Assembly (NCBI GenBank): GCA_947623455.1
Contig: OX392538.1
Span: forward strand, 25,853,001 to 25,917,000
Source: Mimachlamys varia
Taxonomy: Eukaryota > Mollusca > Bivalvia > Pectinida > Pectinidae
Length of the DNA: 64,000 bases
Direction of reading: 5' to 3'
Every line of letters starts with the position of its first letter. Within the stretch, counting starts at the first letter, position 1. The notes under the pieces were generated by a model. It saw only the letters and a program-made list of their open reading frames with translations. It made no database searches and was not told the origin of the DNA. Positions 1 to 14,497 of the stretch are shown piece by piece. The position numbers and the translations under genes are program-made.

Positions 1-1291
1 AAATGTTTCGGAGAATTTAAATGGTATAAAAATGTCAGGATTGGATGGAGCTTCTGAATAAAACCAGGGTGAAGATATTTAAGATGATAATAGAAAATTA
101 TACTCTCATGACTCAGCTAACTCCGTTAAATGTAGTTTTGGGGTGGATAGCTGTTTCAGTTAAAAGTATTCCCCAGGGGTTGAGTCTTGACCCCGGCTTG
201 GCTTTAGATAAGAAGTCACCTAGGTAAAATAAAAAAGAAATATATATTTTTGTCCCCACCTGGAATCCCTACAGCCTACCATTAGGAGTTCCTACAACCA
301 AATGCTGCCACATCGACCTCTTAATTTTATAACTGCAAAGTAGAAGTTGCGTTAAGCAATACATTAATTGCCAAACTGGCCCACTTTTGGTCCTGCGGTG
401 CCCCTTAGCTAGACCCTAAGGGGTCAGCCCCATCATTTTTACTTGTTATCAACACATATTCTTCTTTCTTGAAAAACTTAACATGAAAGTACCTCTGTAA
501 ATAAATAATTACAATGTAAGTGTCAAACAGTAATTAACTAATTGCATGATAATGTGTAATATTAAATATCTTGACTCACTGGCATATTAAAATTTAGAAT
601 CAGAATCGCATGAATCGACAAACCTAAACGGTGTACATTGTACTATATTATGTTAAGGGTGATCAGAACAATAAATTAATTATATAAGGCAACTGGGAGA
701 TTGATGAAAACGATGACCTAATTGCCAGTGATGCTAAGAGGTGTAAGCGGTGGGAGGGCTAAGAATGTGTTGTTGTGGTTTTCCAGTGGTCTTTATATAA
801 ACAATAATTTCTCTGTGAGGAAGTACCATTAACACACGTTAATTATTAATATGGGTCAACAACATAATTACAATCCTGAATGAACCGTCTCTGCAGTACT
901 GTTATGTACGTATCTGGCCAAGATAGCCCAACACTTGCTCTATATCATAGCGGGAGTCTGTTTGCTCCGTAAATATATGACTATAGTGTCAGAGATCAAC
1001 CACTTCTTGAATTATGAACAGTTATGATGTAATATAAAAATTGTTCTGTGTGAGTACCAATAAGTATCTAATGATTGGTTGGAATCAAAACCCTTGTATC
1101 ATCCTCATGATCCCCTTCTCCATTTTTCTTTTCATGTAATCCTTTTTATCACATAACTGGCCCATTCAGTCATGCCATACGGCCATGTCATAAATATGAT
1201 ATTTAATAGACATGTGTATGATAACACTTTATTACATTTTACCAGTGAAAAATCAGAAAATATCAGCTTGCATATAAAACTTATTTCACTG
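1..1291. other. AT-rich non-coding sequence
   Basis: No open reading frame with protein-like composition, no splice-bounded exon and no recognisable repeat were seen. The longest open stretch (45-227, + strand) is short and unremarkable. Probably intergenic or intronic. Confidence 0.6.
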
Positions 1292-1319
1292 CTTATATCA
1301 TCACTAGTGATGATATAAG
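1292..1319. repeat. 28-bp perfect palindrome
   Basis: The half-site CTTATATCATCACT is followed by its exact reverse complement, with the axis inside ACTAGT. A second palindrome with the same ACTAGT axis (half-site ATATACCACT) lies at 1646-1665. No larger terminal inverted repeat was found around either, so they may be remnants of small fold-back elements. Confidence 0.7.
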
Positions 1320-1645
1320 TTTCGGTCCGATATCAATGTGCACTATTTGTGTACTATTTTTTCATTATTGTAGAATCAAATCACATAAAGTAAGGAAATT
1401 TTAAATTTGTATAGTATTTTTTGAAATAAATAGATATCTAATGAATTTAATTAATATGTTTTTGTATTTTTGATATATATATAATATTATTGAACAAAAT
1501 CGAATCATCTCGTATATATTTCTGCCAAGTTGTGACAACGTCAACAATCGATGACGACGTCAACAATGCGCACGAGGCTTAATTTTGAACCACATGATTT
1601 CCAGTCAAAGTTCAACTTCTCAACCAATCAAAAGTCCAGAAGGTC

Positions 1646-1665
1646 ATATACCACTAGTGGTATAT
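1646..1665. repeat. 20-bp perfect palindrome
   Basis: The half-site ATATACCACT is followed by its reverse complement. The central ACTAGT matches that of the 28-bp palindrome about 350 bp upstream. Confidence 0.7.
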
Positions 1666-1692
1666 TATAACATATATTTATCCAACAGTCAG

Positions 1693-1851
1693 CACGTTTA
1701 TACAATGGTCTGAGAGTGGAATAACACAGGGTATTGTGGTAGAAACACGTTTATACAATGGTCTGAGAGTGGAATAACACAGGGTATTGTGGTAGAAACA
1801 CATTTATACAATGGTCTGAAAGTGGAATAACACAGGGTATTGTGGTAGAAA
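1693..1851. repeat. 53-bp tandem repeat, three copies
   Basis: Copies begin at 1693, 1746 and 1799 and share TTATACAATGGTCTGA and GGGTATTGTGGTAGAAA. The third copy has two substitutions near its start. The period is exactly 53 bp. Confidence 0.9.
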
Positions 1852-3562
1852 AAGTTCATCAGCATATCTAGGTGGAGTTATAACAGTGTAGTACAGTGTA
1901 GCTCTGACAGATCAACATTATACCCTGTGACCCGATTAGTTTAAAGGAACTTGTTTTCTACATAACATTGACCAGATCCAGAAACCTTGAAAAACATGTT
2001 TACTACTCTGGAGCAGAGATGTGTTATTGCTGCCAAGGGTTAGGCCTTGTCAACACCTATATAATGTGACATTCAAAGTTCAATCTTATCAGACACGTAA
2101 TATACATTGATTAAGGCAGGTGGCCGCGATGACAGGTTGATCGTTAGCCACTGTAAGAAGTGACAGGCTGGAGCAACACTGCCATTATATTGTTGTGTAC
2201 TTATGTAGAATTGTCGCAAGCTTTTTTCCGTGAGGTCCATTTTCGAGGAAATTAATTTTCATTTTGAAGGCGTTTAAAATATTGTGATTATACACAGTTG
2301 GTAACAATCAAACATTTGTGTTCTGTGATGCACAATATTTTTTCGATGCGTACATGTACATGTTTATTTATACTCAGTAAAATTTAGCTTAGCTTAAAAA
2401 ACAAACCAGTAAACAACTAATAGTCAAAAAGTGTTGACATTATAAGATGGAATATTTATCTTTCACCATGCGGTACATGTAATTGGCCCGGAGTAAGAAA
2501 TATAAAGTACATATTTCGTATACTTAAAGAGTTTGCAGATCGTGATATGCTTTGTAAGTAAGGCTGGCAATTTAAGTCTTTTCAACATGGCGAGTTATGA
2601 CAGAAAAAGTTGTATTACTACTGGGTTTAAAATAAAGATGCTAATTAAAGGATCAGAAAAGCACTATAGCTGAGCCAAAATGTTATTTTTAAATAAAAAT
2701 TATATCAGTTTTATATCATGTTCTATTAATTGTTAGTTTGAAACTTAGCAAGAAACTAAATTAAGGCAGAAAAATGCCCCCCCCCCCCCTCCCATGGTGG
2801 CAATCAGTTAAAGGGGCAATTAAGTGAAGTTTGTTTACTTTTTTATGATATCACCAAATATTATATAAAATTATAGTTTGGTAATCCTAGTGTGAATTAT
2901 TCATACCGATATTTTGACAAAACTTGGTATTTTCCATGCGTTTTTCATTTGATAATAAGGAAATCCTTACTCATCCATTACCCATGCAAATGAGACATAT
3001 GTTTACAAACATCTCTGCGTACTTTGACCCCCACGGAGCATACATGTTTTCATATTAACAAATTTCCCTTCAAAGGGCCCCTGTAGGTGTGAGCTTTCAA
3101 TAATATCTGCTTTTGGTTAGTTTGAAGTATACCATCACAATTTCTTATGGGATCTAATAATAACCATATATATCATAATTGTTGACAATGTTCTTTGTTA
3201 ATCTTACAATACCTTGAAAGAAGTATATGTGTGAAATTAAACTCCTCGCAACCAATTGTTTACAACACACATACAAGTAGTCGCGCCTGGTGGCGCGGTT
3301 ATTTCGTGCTATATTTTGATGTCACTATATTTTGCGTGGGCTTTCCCAATAATTAAACTGACCATATCGGACATGCAGCTACACAGTATCTAATTATCAA
3401 GTACGGATTCATTTGTCTGAATATCGTTTTTTTTTTCATTCTAATTGATTTTAAAAAACACAGGTTCACTACATTGCCTCTTTAAGGTGTCGGACATTCT
3501 GCTGCCTGGTGCACTCAGCCATCCTGTTGGTTACGGGTTGAACGCCTACGTGGGGTAGTCGC
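1852..3562. other. AT-rich non-coding sequence with a poly-C tract
   Basis: Nothing gene-like was seen. A run of 13 C lies at 2777-2789. The rest is unique AT-rich DNA. Confidence 0.6.
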
Positions 3563-3655
3563 CAGGTACTGGTCGTATATACTAAGGTCACTGGTTTTTC
3601 TCAGTGAACTCTGGCTGTCCTCCACCACCAAAACCATAACAGTTAATAGGACGAC
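3563..3655 (+). mobile_element. SINE 3'-domain fragment
   Basis: The segment carries TGGTTTTTCTC, ACTCTGGCTGTCCTCCACC and GTTAATAGGACG in order. The same ordered blocks occur in the fuller SINE on the minus strand at 48029-48258 and in a short fragment near 44935. The tRNA-like head is missing, so this is a truncated copy. Confidence 0.5.
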
Positions 3656-6434
3656 ACTCACTAAAACATCATCCAGCCAAACTAATGGAGTCAGGAAAAC
3701 ACTAGGTAAATCAGAACGATACAACATAATCATAGTCCTTTTACACTAAAGAGCATGTAGATGCTGACTGATCTAAAGGTCAGGCGCGGTCATAGAGTGT
3801 TGGTCTCATTAGGTGTTAGATAGAAAACCCATTAAGTTTGGTACTAATGACTTATAGGTTAAAACAAGCTTGTTTGATCTAGATCTCGGCATAAAATACC
3901 AGGGGCAGAAGAGGTCAGTCGATCAGCCCTGGGATTATCACTGCATGTAGAACATAATTGATTCTGTTATCACCAGTCTCTCTCCAGGAAACAGGAAATG
4001 AAAATATGGAAATATTTTCTGTGGGCTGGAGTTAACTGAGGTCAATATATTTGTATTTGGATAGATATTCATCTCTATTTTTTTAACCCCTTCAATTTCT
4101 TATTTTTTTACTGAAATATTGGGTCTTTTTTTTTCTCATTCTAATTTTGTGCACTTTCCTTTAAAATGAAAATTTAGTCTGGGAGTATATGAAAAGATCG
4201 ATGCTAAGAAATAGAAAACCAGTCATGATCGGGCAATCAATTCACTAATGAAGATATATATAACCACTGAAGAGCTGGGTACGGCAGAATAAAAAGTACC
4301 TTGTTTTATGGCAAATATGATATGTTACCACAGTTATAGAATATTTCAGCTAGCTTAAGGTCTCGCTTATGTTTTCTGATGCCAATCAACAAGACCATCT
4401 GGTGTCATATTAAGTTTCACGGTGTATTATCGGCTTACATTGATTGAGTAAAACTATATGGTTTGCCCTAATTGATGAGCAAAACTGTATGAAATTATAA
4501 TCAAACCATGTTGGAATTCCAATTTATCTATGTAACAAGTAGTGTTTTGACAATTTAAAGGCCCAATATACGTAACTTCAGGAAATTTTGAAAATTGAAA
4601 AGGAAGAATTGAAAATAACTCAGGTGGGGCCCACTTATTCAACAAGCCGAAGGTAAAAGACATTTCGAAATGGACGCATGTTTACAAGTACCAAGATTTA
4701 ACTGCTGTTGTACCGGTAACCGCGTAAGACTTCATCTTGAATACTGCTGATATCAGTTAATCTTCACTAAATCCATAAATGCAAAAAATTATTTTCGCTT
4801 CAAGTTTTGCTAAAAGTTACGTATATTTGGCTTTTAAAGGTAATTATGATAGTTCTATATACCAGTATATCTGGTTATACCGCCTATCTCTAATAACCAA
4901 TATAAACAGCCTAGTTTGTAAATCGAGGGTATGGGTGGGAGTATATTGGGATCAAAGGGGTTGGCAGACTAAGATAGGGATATAGGAAAATGAGGGAAAG
5001 TGAATGAGGCACTGAGGCTTATAGGTGTTTGTGTTTTTCTTTTTTGGGGGGGGGGAGTTAAAGGAAAGGAAGAAAGGTCACTAAGTTAATGAATAGGCTG
5101 ATGATGGATGGAAAAACAAAGGAAAGATTGAAGGGGGTTGCTTAAAGTAAAGAAAAGGGAGAAAGAAGTGAAAGATCAGGCTAGTACAAAAGGATAGAGA
5201 AACAGCAGGAGGAGGGAAGAGACAGGGTAAAACTATATATAATTTACAGTTAAAACCAGACACAGTACAGCAGACACAGATGGTTTTTATGTCGACTACA
5301 AAGATGGACTTCAAGTTCCACCAGGAGGTTAATAAATATGTATACAGCTTGTCTATAGAAATCTGGTGATAACTCATACAATGCTGAGCTAGAACAAGTA
5401 TAGTTGTAAACACACCATCGGGGTTGTCCTCCTGTAAATGCTGTACAGATGATGGTGTTTACAATGGACCTGTGGGTGGGGAGATGACTTCTGGTTCTAA
5501 TCCTTACAAAGTTACACCATTGCTCCTGAACGAGGAATAAATAAACCCTAAAATCTAAAAATAATTTTCTCTCATAATTTTTGGTCTGTATCGGTGTTGT
5601 GACCAATGGTATCCAAGGTTTCTCATCCTGGTGACCTCGGAGCTCTATGTCAGCTTATATACTTTACAAATGTCTCTTTCAAAAACTTATGTGTACTTCA
5701 AAATTATAAAATTTTATGATTTTTGTGTTTCCTCAAAGTAATTGTATAAGGGTGTTGTTTTTTTTGTAATTTACAATTTTCGTAGTCTTAAACAAGTTTA
5801 AAATATTAATTTCTTTTGAAATTTAAATATGTTACGTTGTATCTTTTAAGCACCAACTATAATTATGTTTAGACTTACTGGCATCAGTTCAGCTGGCATC
5901 ACAAACGAGAACCACTCACCATGGTCTAAAAATTTTGAGTGGTACATTTAGATTTTGCAGTTTTTTATGCATTTGTAAAGTTAAAGCCTTTGTGAATATT
6001 ATCAGCTATACGATGGCAGGATGAATATATGGCCCAAAGTTATCATCAAGGTCAAGATTCAATCACTGTCCTTTGGTACAGAACTTTAGGAAGGGAACTG
6101 TAAGAAATAACAGGATGAAGGTTTCCCTTATGTTAATTTTAAGATCTATAGACTGGGGTCAATCTAGGCCTTTTTTACTTCCGTTTATGGGTAGTTTCCC
6201 CTCAGAATTCTTTTCCTTTTTTCTCCTCAGAATTGTGTTAAATTTACTGAAATATTGCATTTTCCTTCACTTTTCATGTCAATATCTACCCAAATCCTTC
6301 AGATCTGTTTTTTTTCTGATTGTCCTTTGCTGTTTTCAGTTGAAAAATATGCTTTAAAGTTTAAAGAGTGTAACGTTGTGATTATTACAAATTTCGCTTT
6401 GAAGAGTTTTTTTCCCCTTAAAGTAAAAAAGGGT
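3656..6434. other. AT-rich non-coding sequence
   Basis: No exon or transposon termini were recognised. A poly-G run lies near 5045-5056. The open stretches on both strands around 5081-5606 and 6073-6458 are low-complexity or AT-driven and overlap each other, and I do not regard them as genes. Confidence 0.55.
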
Positions 6435-6770
6435 AGTTTCCCCTTAATCATAGATTAACCCCGATAGATAACCAAGAGGCATCAAGCTAAGAATGGTTGT
6501 CTTGAAATTGAAGCTTCTAATTTTCTCACAGCATTGTCAAGATCGAAGTTTCCCCTTAATCATAGATTAACCCCGATAGATAACCAAGAGGCATCAAGCT
6601 AAGAATGGTTGTCCTGAAATTGAAGCTTCTAATTTTCTTACAGCATTGTCAAGATCGAAGTTTCCCCTTAATCATAGATTAACCCCGATAGATAACCAAG
6701 AGGCATCAAGCTAAGAATGGTTGTCCTGAAATTGAGGCTTTTAATTTTCTTACAGCATTGTCAAGATCGA
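6435..6770. repeat. 112-bp tandem repeat, three copies
   Basis: Copies start at 6435, 6547 and 6659, each with AGTTTCCCCTTAATCATAG and ending with GTCAAGATCGA. Divergence is a few substitutions per copy, which points to recent triplication. A diverged GGGTAGTTTCCCCT block also appears shortly upstream, near 6190. Confidence 0.9.
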
Positions 6771-7173
6771 AGCACTTCACCATGCATAGAAAGCTTTCTT
6801 AAATTTCACATCAGTTATAACGGTCACTAAGTTGATTGTATTTTTCTTCCAATATATTACACTATTATTCACACACATGATTGGTTTAAAAAAATACAAA
6901 ATATATAGTTTTGATAAAAATTTAGCATTAATTGACAATACGATGACACGATTTTCACGTGTTTAGCTATCATGCTGCATGAAAAAACCATCTCAGAAAT
7001 TAAAGAGAGAGGCTTTGAATCTATTATTGACAGATGATGTTATCTTCCTGGAAAACTGAATAACTAATAAGAACATGTAAAATCGATCGGTCTCCATGTT
7101 ACACAAACAAACTACTGTCGCGTAAACTGCATGCTTGGTAGCTATGCAATACGACATATATATGGTTTACACA
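6771..7173. other. AT-rich spacer before the satellite
   Basis: Unique AT-rich DNA with no feature recognised. It abuts the first recognisable 23-bp unit. Confidence 0.6.
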
Positions 7174-10100
7174 TGATCATACAAATGGAATCTGCCCACA
7201 GTCATACAAATGGAACCCACACGATCATACAAATGGAACCCACACAGTCATACAAATGGAACCCACACAGTCATACAAATGGAACCTAGGCCTTGATCAT
7301 CCAAATGGAACCCACACGGTCATACAAATGGAACCCACACGGTCATACAAATGGAACCCACACGGTCATACAAGAGGAACCGTCGCAGTCATACAAATGG
7401 AACCCACACAGTCATACAAATGGAACCCACACAGTCATACAAATGGAACCTAGGCCTTGATCATCCAAATGGAACCCACACGGTCATACAAATGGAACCC
7501 TCACAGTCATACAAATGGAACCCACACAGTCATACAAATGGAACCCACACAGTCATACAAATGGAACCCATATGGTCATACAAATGGAACCCACAAGGTC
7601 ATACAAATGGTACCCACACGGTCATACAAATGGTACCCACACGGTCATACAAATGGAACCCACATGGTCATACAAATGGTACCCACATGGTCATACAAAT
7701 GGAACCCACAAGGTCATACAAATGGTACCCACACGGTCATACAAATGGTACCCACACGGTCATACAAATGGAACCCACACAGTCATACAAATGGAACCCA
7801 CACAGTCATACAAATGGAACCCACACAGTCATACAAATGGAACCCACACAGTCATACAAATGGAACCCACACGGTCATACAAATGGAACCCACACAGTCA
7901 TACAAATGGAACCCACACAGTCATACAAATGGAACCCACACAGTCATACAAATGGAACCCACACAGTCATACAAATGGAACCCACACAGTCATACAAATG
8001 GAACCCTCACGGTCATACAAATGGAACCCACACAGTCATACAAATGGAACCCTCACAGTCATACAAATGGAACACACACAGTCATACAAATGGAACCCAC
8101 ACAGTCATACAAATGGAACCCACACAGTCATACAAATGGAACCCACACAGTCATACAAATGGAACCCACACAGTCATACAAATGGAACCCACACAGTCAT
8201 ACAAATGGAACCCTCACGGTCATACAAATGGAACCCACACGGTCATACAAATGGAACCCACACAGTCATACAAATGGAACCCACACAGTCATACAAATGG
8301 AACCCTCACGGTCATACAAATGGAACCCACACAGTCATACAAATGGAACCCACACGGTCATACAAATGGAACCCACACGGTCATACAAATGGAACCCACA
8401 CAGTCATACAAATGGAACCCATATGGTCATACAAATGGAACCCACACAGTCATACAAATGGAACCAACACGGTCATACAAATGGAACCCTCACAGTCATA
8501 CAAATGGAACCCACACGGTCATACAAATGGAACCCACACGGTCATACAAATGGAACCCATATGGTCATACAAATGGAACCCACACAGTCATACAAATGGA
8601 ACCCACACGGTCATACAATGGAACCCACACAGTCATACAAATGGAACCCTCACAGTCATACAAATGGAACCCACACGGTCATACAAATGGAACCCACACG
8701 GTCATACAAATGGAACCCATATGGTCATACAAATGGAACCCACACGGTCATACAAATGGAACCCATATGGTCATACAAATGGAACCCACACAGTCATACA
8801 AATGGAACCCACACGGTCATACAATGGAACCCACACAGTCATACAAATGGAACCCTCACAGTCATACAATTGGAACCCTCACAGTCATACAAATGGAACC
8901 CACACAGTCATACAAATGGAACCCTCACAGTCATACAATTGGAACCCTCACAGTCATACAAATGGAACCCACACAGTCATACAAATGGAACCCTCACAGT
9001 CATACAAATGGAACCCACACAGTCATACAAATGGAACCCACACAGTCATACAAATGGAACCCACACGGTCATACAAATGGAACCCACACAGTCATACAAA
9101 TGGAACCCACACGGTCATACAAATGGAACCCATATGGTCATACAAATGGAACCCACACGGTCATACAAATGGAACCCATATGGTCATACAAATGGAACCC
9201 ACACGGTCATACAAATGGAACCCTCACAGTCATACAAATGGAACCCTCACGGTCATACAAATGGAACCCACACAGTCATACAAATGGAACCCACACGGTC
9301 ATACAAATGGAACCCTCACAGTCATACAAACGGAACCCTCACAGTCATACAAATGGAACCCACACAGTCATACAAATGGAACCCTCACAGTCATACAAAT
9401 GGAACCCTCACAGTCATACAAATGGAACCCACACAGTCATACAAATGGAACCCACACAGTCATACAAATGGAACCCTCACAGTCATACAAATGGAACCCA
9501 CATGGTCATACAAATGGAACCCACACAGTCATACAAATGGAACCCACACAGTCATACAATGGAACCCACACAGTCATACAAATGGAACCCACACGGTCAT
9601 ACAAATGGAACCCACACGGTCATACAAATGGAACCCACACAGTCATACAATGGAACCCACACAGTCATACAAATGGAACCCACACGGTCATACAAATGGA
9701 ACCCTCACAGTCATACAAATGGAACCCACAGTCATACAAATGGAACCCTCACAGTCATACAAATGGAACCCACACAGTCATACAATGGAACCCACACAGT
9801 CATACAAATGGAACCCACACAGTCATACAATGGAACCCACACAGTCATACAAATGGAACCCACACAGTCATACAAATGGAACCCACACAGTCATACAAAT
9901 GGAACCCACACAGTCATACAATGGAACCCACACAGTCATACATATGGAACCAACACGGTCATACAAATGGAACCCACACAGTCATACAAATGGAACCCAC
10001 ACAGTCATACAAATGGAACCCACACAGTCATACAAATGGAACCCACACAGTCATACAAATGGAACCCACACAGTCATACAAATGGAACCCACACAGTCAT

Positions 10101-13100
10101 ACAAATGGAACCCACACGGTCATACAATGGAACCCACACAGTCATACAAATGGAACCCACACAGTCATACAAATGGAACCCACACAGTCATACAAATGGA
10201 ACCCACACAGTCATACAATGGAACCCACACAGTCATACATATGGAACCAACACGGTCATACAAATGGAACCCACACAGTCATACAAATGGAACCCACACA
10301 GTCATACAAATGGAACCCACACAGTCATACAAATGGAACCCACACGGTCATACAAATGGAACCCACACAGTCATACAAATGGAACCAACACAGTCATACA
10401 AGAGGAACCGTCGCAGTCATACAAATGGAACCCACACGGTCATACAAATGGAACCCACACGGTCATACAAATGGAACCCTCACAGTCATACAAATGGAAC
10501 CCACACGGTCATACAAATGGAACCCACACGGTCATACAAATGGAACCCTCACGGTCATACAAATGGAACCCACACAGTCATACAATGGAACCCACACAGT
10601 CATACAAATGGAACCCACAGTCATACAAATGGAACCCTCACAGTCATACAAATGGAACCCACACAGTCATACAATGGAACCCACACAGTCATACAAATGG
10701 AACCCACACAGTCATACAATGGAACCCACACAGTCATACAAATGGAACCCACACAGTCATACAAATGGAACCCACACAGTCATACAAATGGAACCCACAC
10801 AGTCATACAATGGAACCCACACAGTCATACATATGGAACCAACACGGTCATACAAATGGAACCCACACAGTCATACAAATGGAACCCACACAGTCATACA
10901 AATGGAACCCACACAGTCATACAAATGGAACCCACACAGTCATACAAATGGAACCCACACAGTCATACAAATGGAACCCACACAGTCATACAAATGGAAC
11001 CCACACGGTCATACAATGGAACCCACACAGTCATACAAATGGAACCCACACAGTCATACAAATGGAACCCACACGGTCATACAAATGGAACCCACACAGT
11101 CATACAAATGGAACCAACACAGTCATACAAGAGGAACCGTCGCAGTCATACAAATGGAACCCACACGGTCATACAAATGGAACCCACACGGTCATACAAA
11201 TGGAACCCTCACAGTCATACAAATGGAACCCACACGGTCATACAAATGGAACCCACACGGTCATACAAATGGAACCCTCACGGTCATACAAATGGAACCC
11301 ACACAGTCATACAATGGAACCCACACAGTCATACAAATGGAACCCACACGGTCATACAAATGGAACCCTCACAGTCATACAAATGGAACCCACAGTTATA
11401 CAAATGGAACCCTCACAGTCATACAAATGGAACCCACACAGTCATACAATGGAACCCACACAGTCATACAAATGGAACCCACACAGTCATACAATGGAAC
11501 CCACACAGTCATACAAATGGAACCCACACAGTCATACAAATGGAACCCACACAGTCATACAATGGAACCCACACAGTCATACATATGGAACCAACACGGT
11601 CATACAAATGGAACCCACACAGTCATACAAATGGAACCCACACAGTCATACAATGGAACCCACACAGTCATACATATGGAACCAACACGGTCATACAAAT
11701 GGAACCCACACAGTCATACAAATGGAACCCACACGGTCATACAATGGAACCAACACAGTCATACAAATGGAACTCACACAGTCATACAAATGGAACCAAC
11801 ACAGTCATACAAATGGAACCATACGGTCATACAAATGGAACCCACACAGTCATACAAATGGAACTCACACAGTCATACAAATGGAACCCACACAGTCATA
11901 CAAATGGAACTCACACAGTCATACAAATGGAACCCACACAGTCATACAAATGGAACCAACACAGTCATACAAATGGAACTCACACAGTCATACAAATGGA
12001 ACCCACACAGTCATACAAATGGAACCAACACAGTCATACAAATGGAACTCACACAGTCATACAAATGGAACCCACACGGTCATACAAATGGAACCAACAC
12101 AGTCATACAAATGGAACTCACACAGTCATACAAATGGAACCCACACAGTCATACAAATGGAACCATACGGTCATACAAATGGAACCCTCACAGTCATACA
12201 AATGGAACCATACGGTCATACAAATGGAACCCTCACAGTCATACAAATGGAACCCTCACAGTCATACAAATGGAACCCACACAGTCATACAAATGGAACC
12301 CACACAGTCATACAAATGGAACCCACACAGTCATACAAATGGAACTCACACAGTCATACAAATGGAACCCACACAGTCATACAAATGGAACCATACGGTC
12401 ATACAAATGGAACCCTCACAGTCATACAAATGGAACCCACACAGTCATACAAATGGAACTCACACAGTCATACAAATGGAACCCACACAGTCATACAAAT
12501 GGAACCCACACAGTCATACAAATGGAACCAACACAGTTATACAAATGGAACCCACACAGTCATATAAATGGAACCCACACGGTCATACAAATGGAACCAA
12601 CACAGTCATACAAATGGAACCATACGGTCATACAAATGGAACCCACACAGTCATATAAATGGAACCCACACAGTCATACAAATGGAACCCTCACAGTCAT
12701 ACAAATGGAACCAACACAGTCATACAAATGGAACCCACACAGTCATACAAATGGAACCCACACAGTCATACAAATGGAACCCACACAGTCATACAAATGG
12801 AACCCTCACAGTCATACAAATGGAACCCACACAGTCATACAAATGGAACCCACACAGTCATACAAATGGAACCCACACAGTCATACAAATGGAACCCACA
12901 CAATCATACAAATGGAACCCACACAGTCATACAAATGGAACCCACACAGTCATACAAATGGAACCCACACAGTCATACAAATGGAACCCACACAGTCATA
13001 CAAATGGAACCCTCACAGTCATACAAATGGAACCCACACAGTCATACAAATGGAACCCACACAGTCATACAAATGGAACCCACATAGTCATACAAATGGA

Positions 13101-14497
13101 ACCCACACAGTCATACAAATGGAACCCACACAGTCATACAAATGGAACCAACACAGTCATACAAATGGAACCCACACAGTCATACAAATGGAACCCACAC
13201 AGTCATACAAATGGAACCCTCACAGTCATACAAATGGAACCCACACAGTCATACAAATGGAACCCTCACAGTCATACAAATGGAACCCACACAGTCATAC
13301 AAATGGAACCAACACAGTCATACAAATGGAACTCTCACAGTCACACAAATGGAACCCTCACAGTCATACAAATGGAACCCACACAGTCACACAAATGGAA
13401 CCAACACAGTCATACAAATGGAACCCACATGGTCATACAAATGGAACCCTCACAGTCATACAAATGGAACCCACACAGTCATACAAATGGAACCCTCACA
13501 GTCATACAAATGGAACCCACACAGTCATACAAATGGAACCAACACAGTCATACAAATGGAACTCTCACAGTCATACAAATGGAACCCACACAGTCATACA
13601 AATGGAACCCTCACAGTCATACAAATGGAACCAACACAGTCATACAAATGGAACCCACACAGTCATACAAATGGAACCCACACGGTCATACAAATGGAAC
13701 CCACACGGTCATACAAATGGAACCAACACAGTCATACAAATGGAACCCACACAGTCATACAAATGGAACCCACACAGTCATACAAATGGAACCCACACGG
13801 TCATACAAATGGAACCCACACAGTCATACAAATGGAACCCACACAGTCATACAAATGGAACCCACACAGTCATACAAATGGAACCCACACGGTCATACAA
13901 ATGGAACCCACACGGTCATACAAGAGGAACCCACACGGTCATACAAATGGAACCCACACAGTCATACAAATGGAACCCACACAGTCATACAAATGGAACC
14001 CACACGGTCATACAAGAGGAACCCACACGGTCATACAAATGGAACCCACACGGTCATACAAGAGGAACCCACACAGTCATACAAATGGAACCCACACGGT
14101 CATACAAATGGAACCATACGGTCATACAAATGGAACCCACACGGTCATACAAATGGAACCCACACGGTCATACAAGAGGAACCCACACAGTCATACAAAT
14201 GGAACCCTCACAGTCATACAAGAGGAACCCACACAGTCATACAAATGGAACCCTCACAGTCATACAAGAGGAACCCATATGGTCATACAAATGGAACCCA
14301 CACAGTCATACAAATGGAACCCACACAGTCATACAAATGGAACCCACACAGTCATACAAATGGAACCCTCACAGTCATACAAGAGGAACCCACACGGTCA
14401 TACAAATGGAACCCACACAGTCATACAAATGGAACCCACACAGTCATACAATTGGAACCCACATGGTCATCCAAATGGAACCCACACAGCTATGGTC
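7174..14497. repeat. 7.3-kb minisatellite, 23-bp unit, about 315-320 copies
   Basis: The unit is an almost invariant core, GTCATACAAATGGAAC, plus a variable seven-base part that is usually CCACACA or CCACACG. Variants include CCTCACA, CCATATG, CAACACA and TCACACA. Blocks of variants mark sub-domains: GTACCC units around 7.6-7.75 kb; about twenty 22-bp units (ACAATGG instead of ACAAATGG) only between about 8.6 and 11.8 kb; AACTCACACA units from 11.76 kb; and ACAAGAGGAACCC units from 13.9 kb. The rare marker AGAGGAACCGTCGCAG occurs at 7.37, 10.40 and 11.13 kb, and the last two lie 729 bp apart, which shows higher-order duplication. Since 23 is not a multiple of three and the unit has no forward stop in any phase, all three forward frames stay open for kilobases. 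The open frames (up to 2,348 codons, 7515-14561) follow from this and are not evidence of a gene. Confidence 0.97.
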
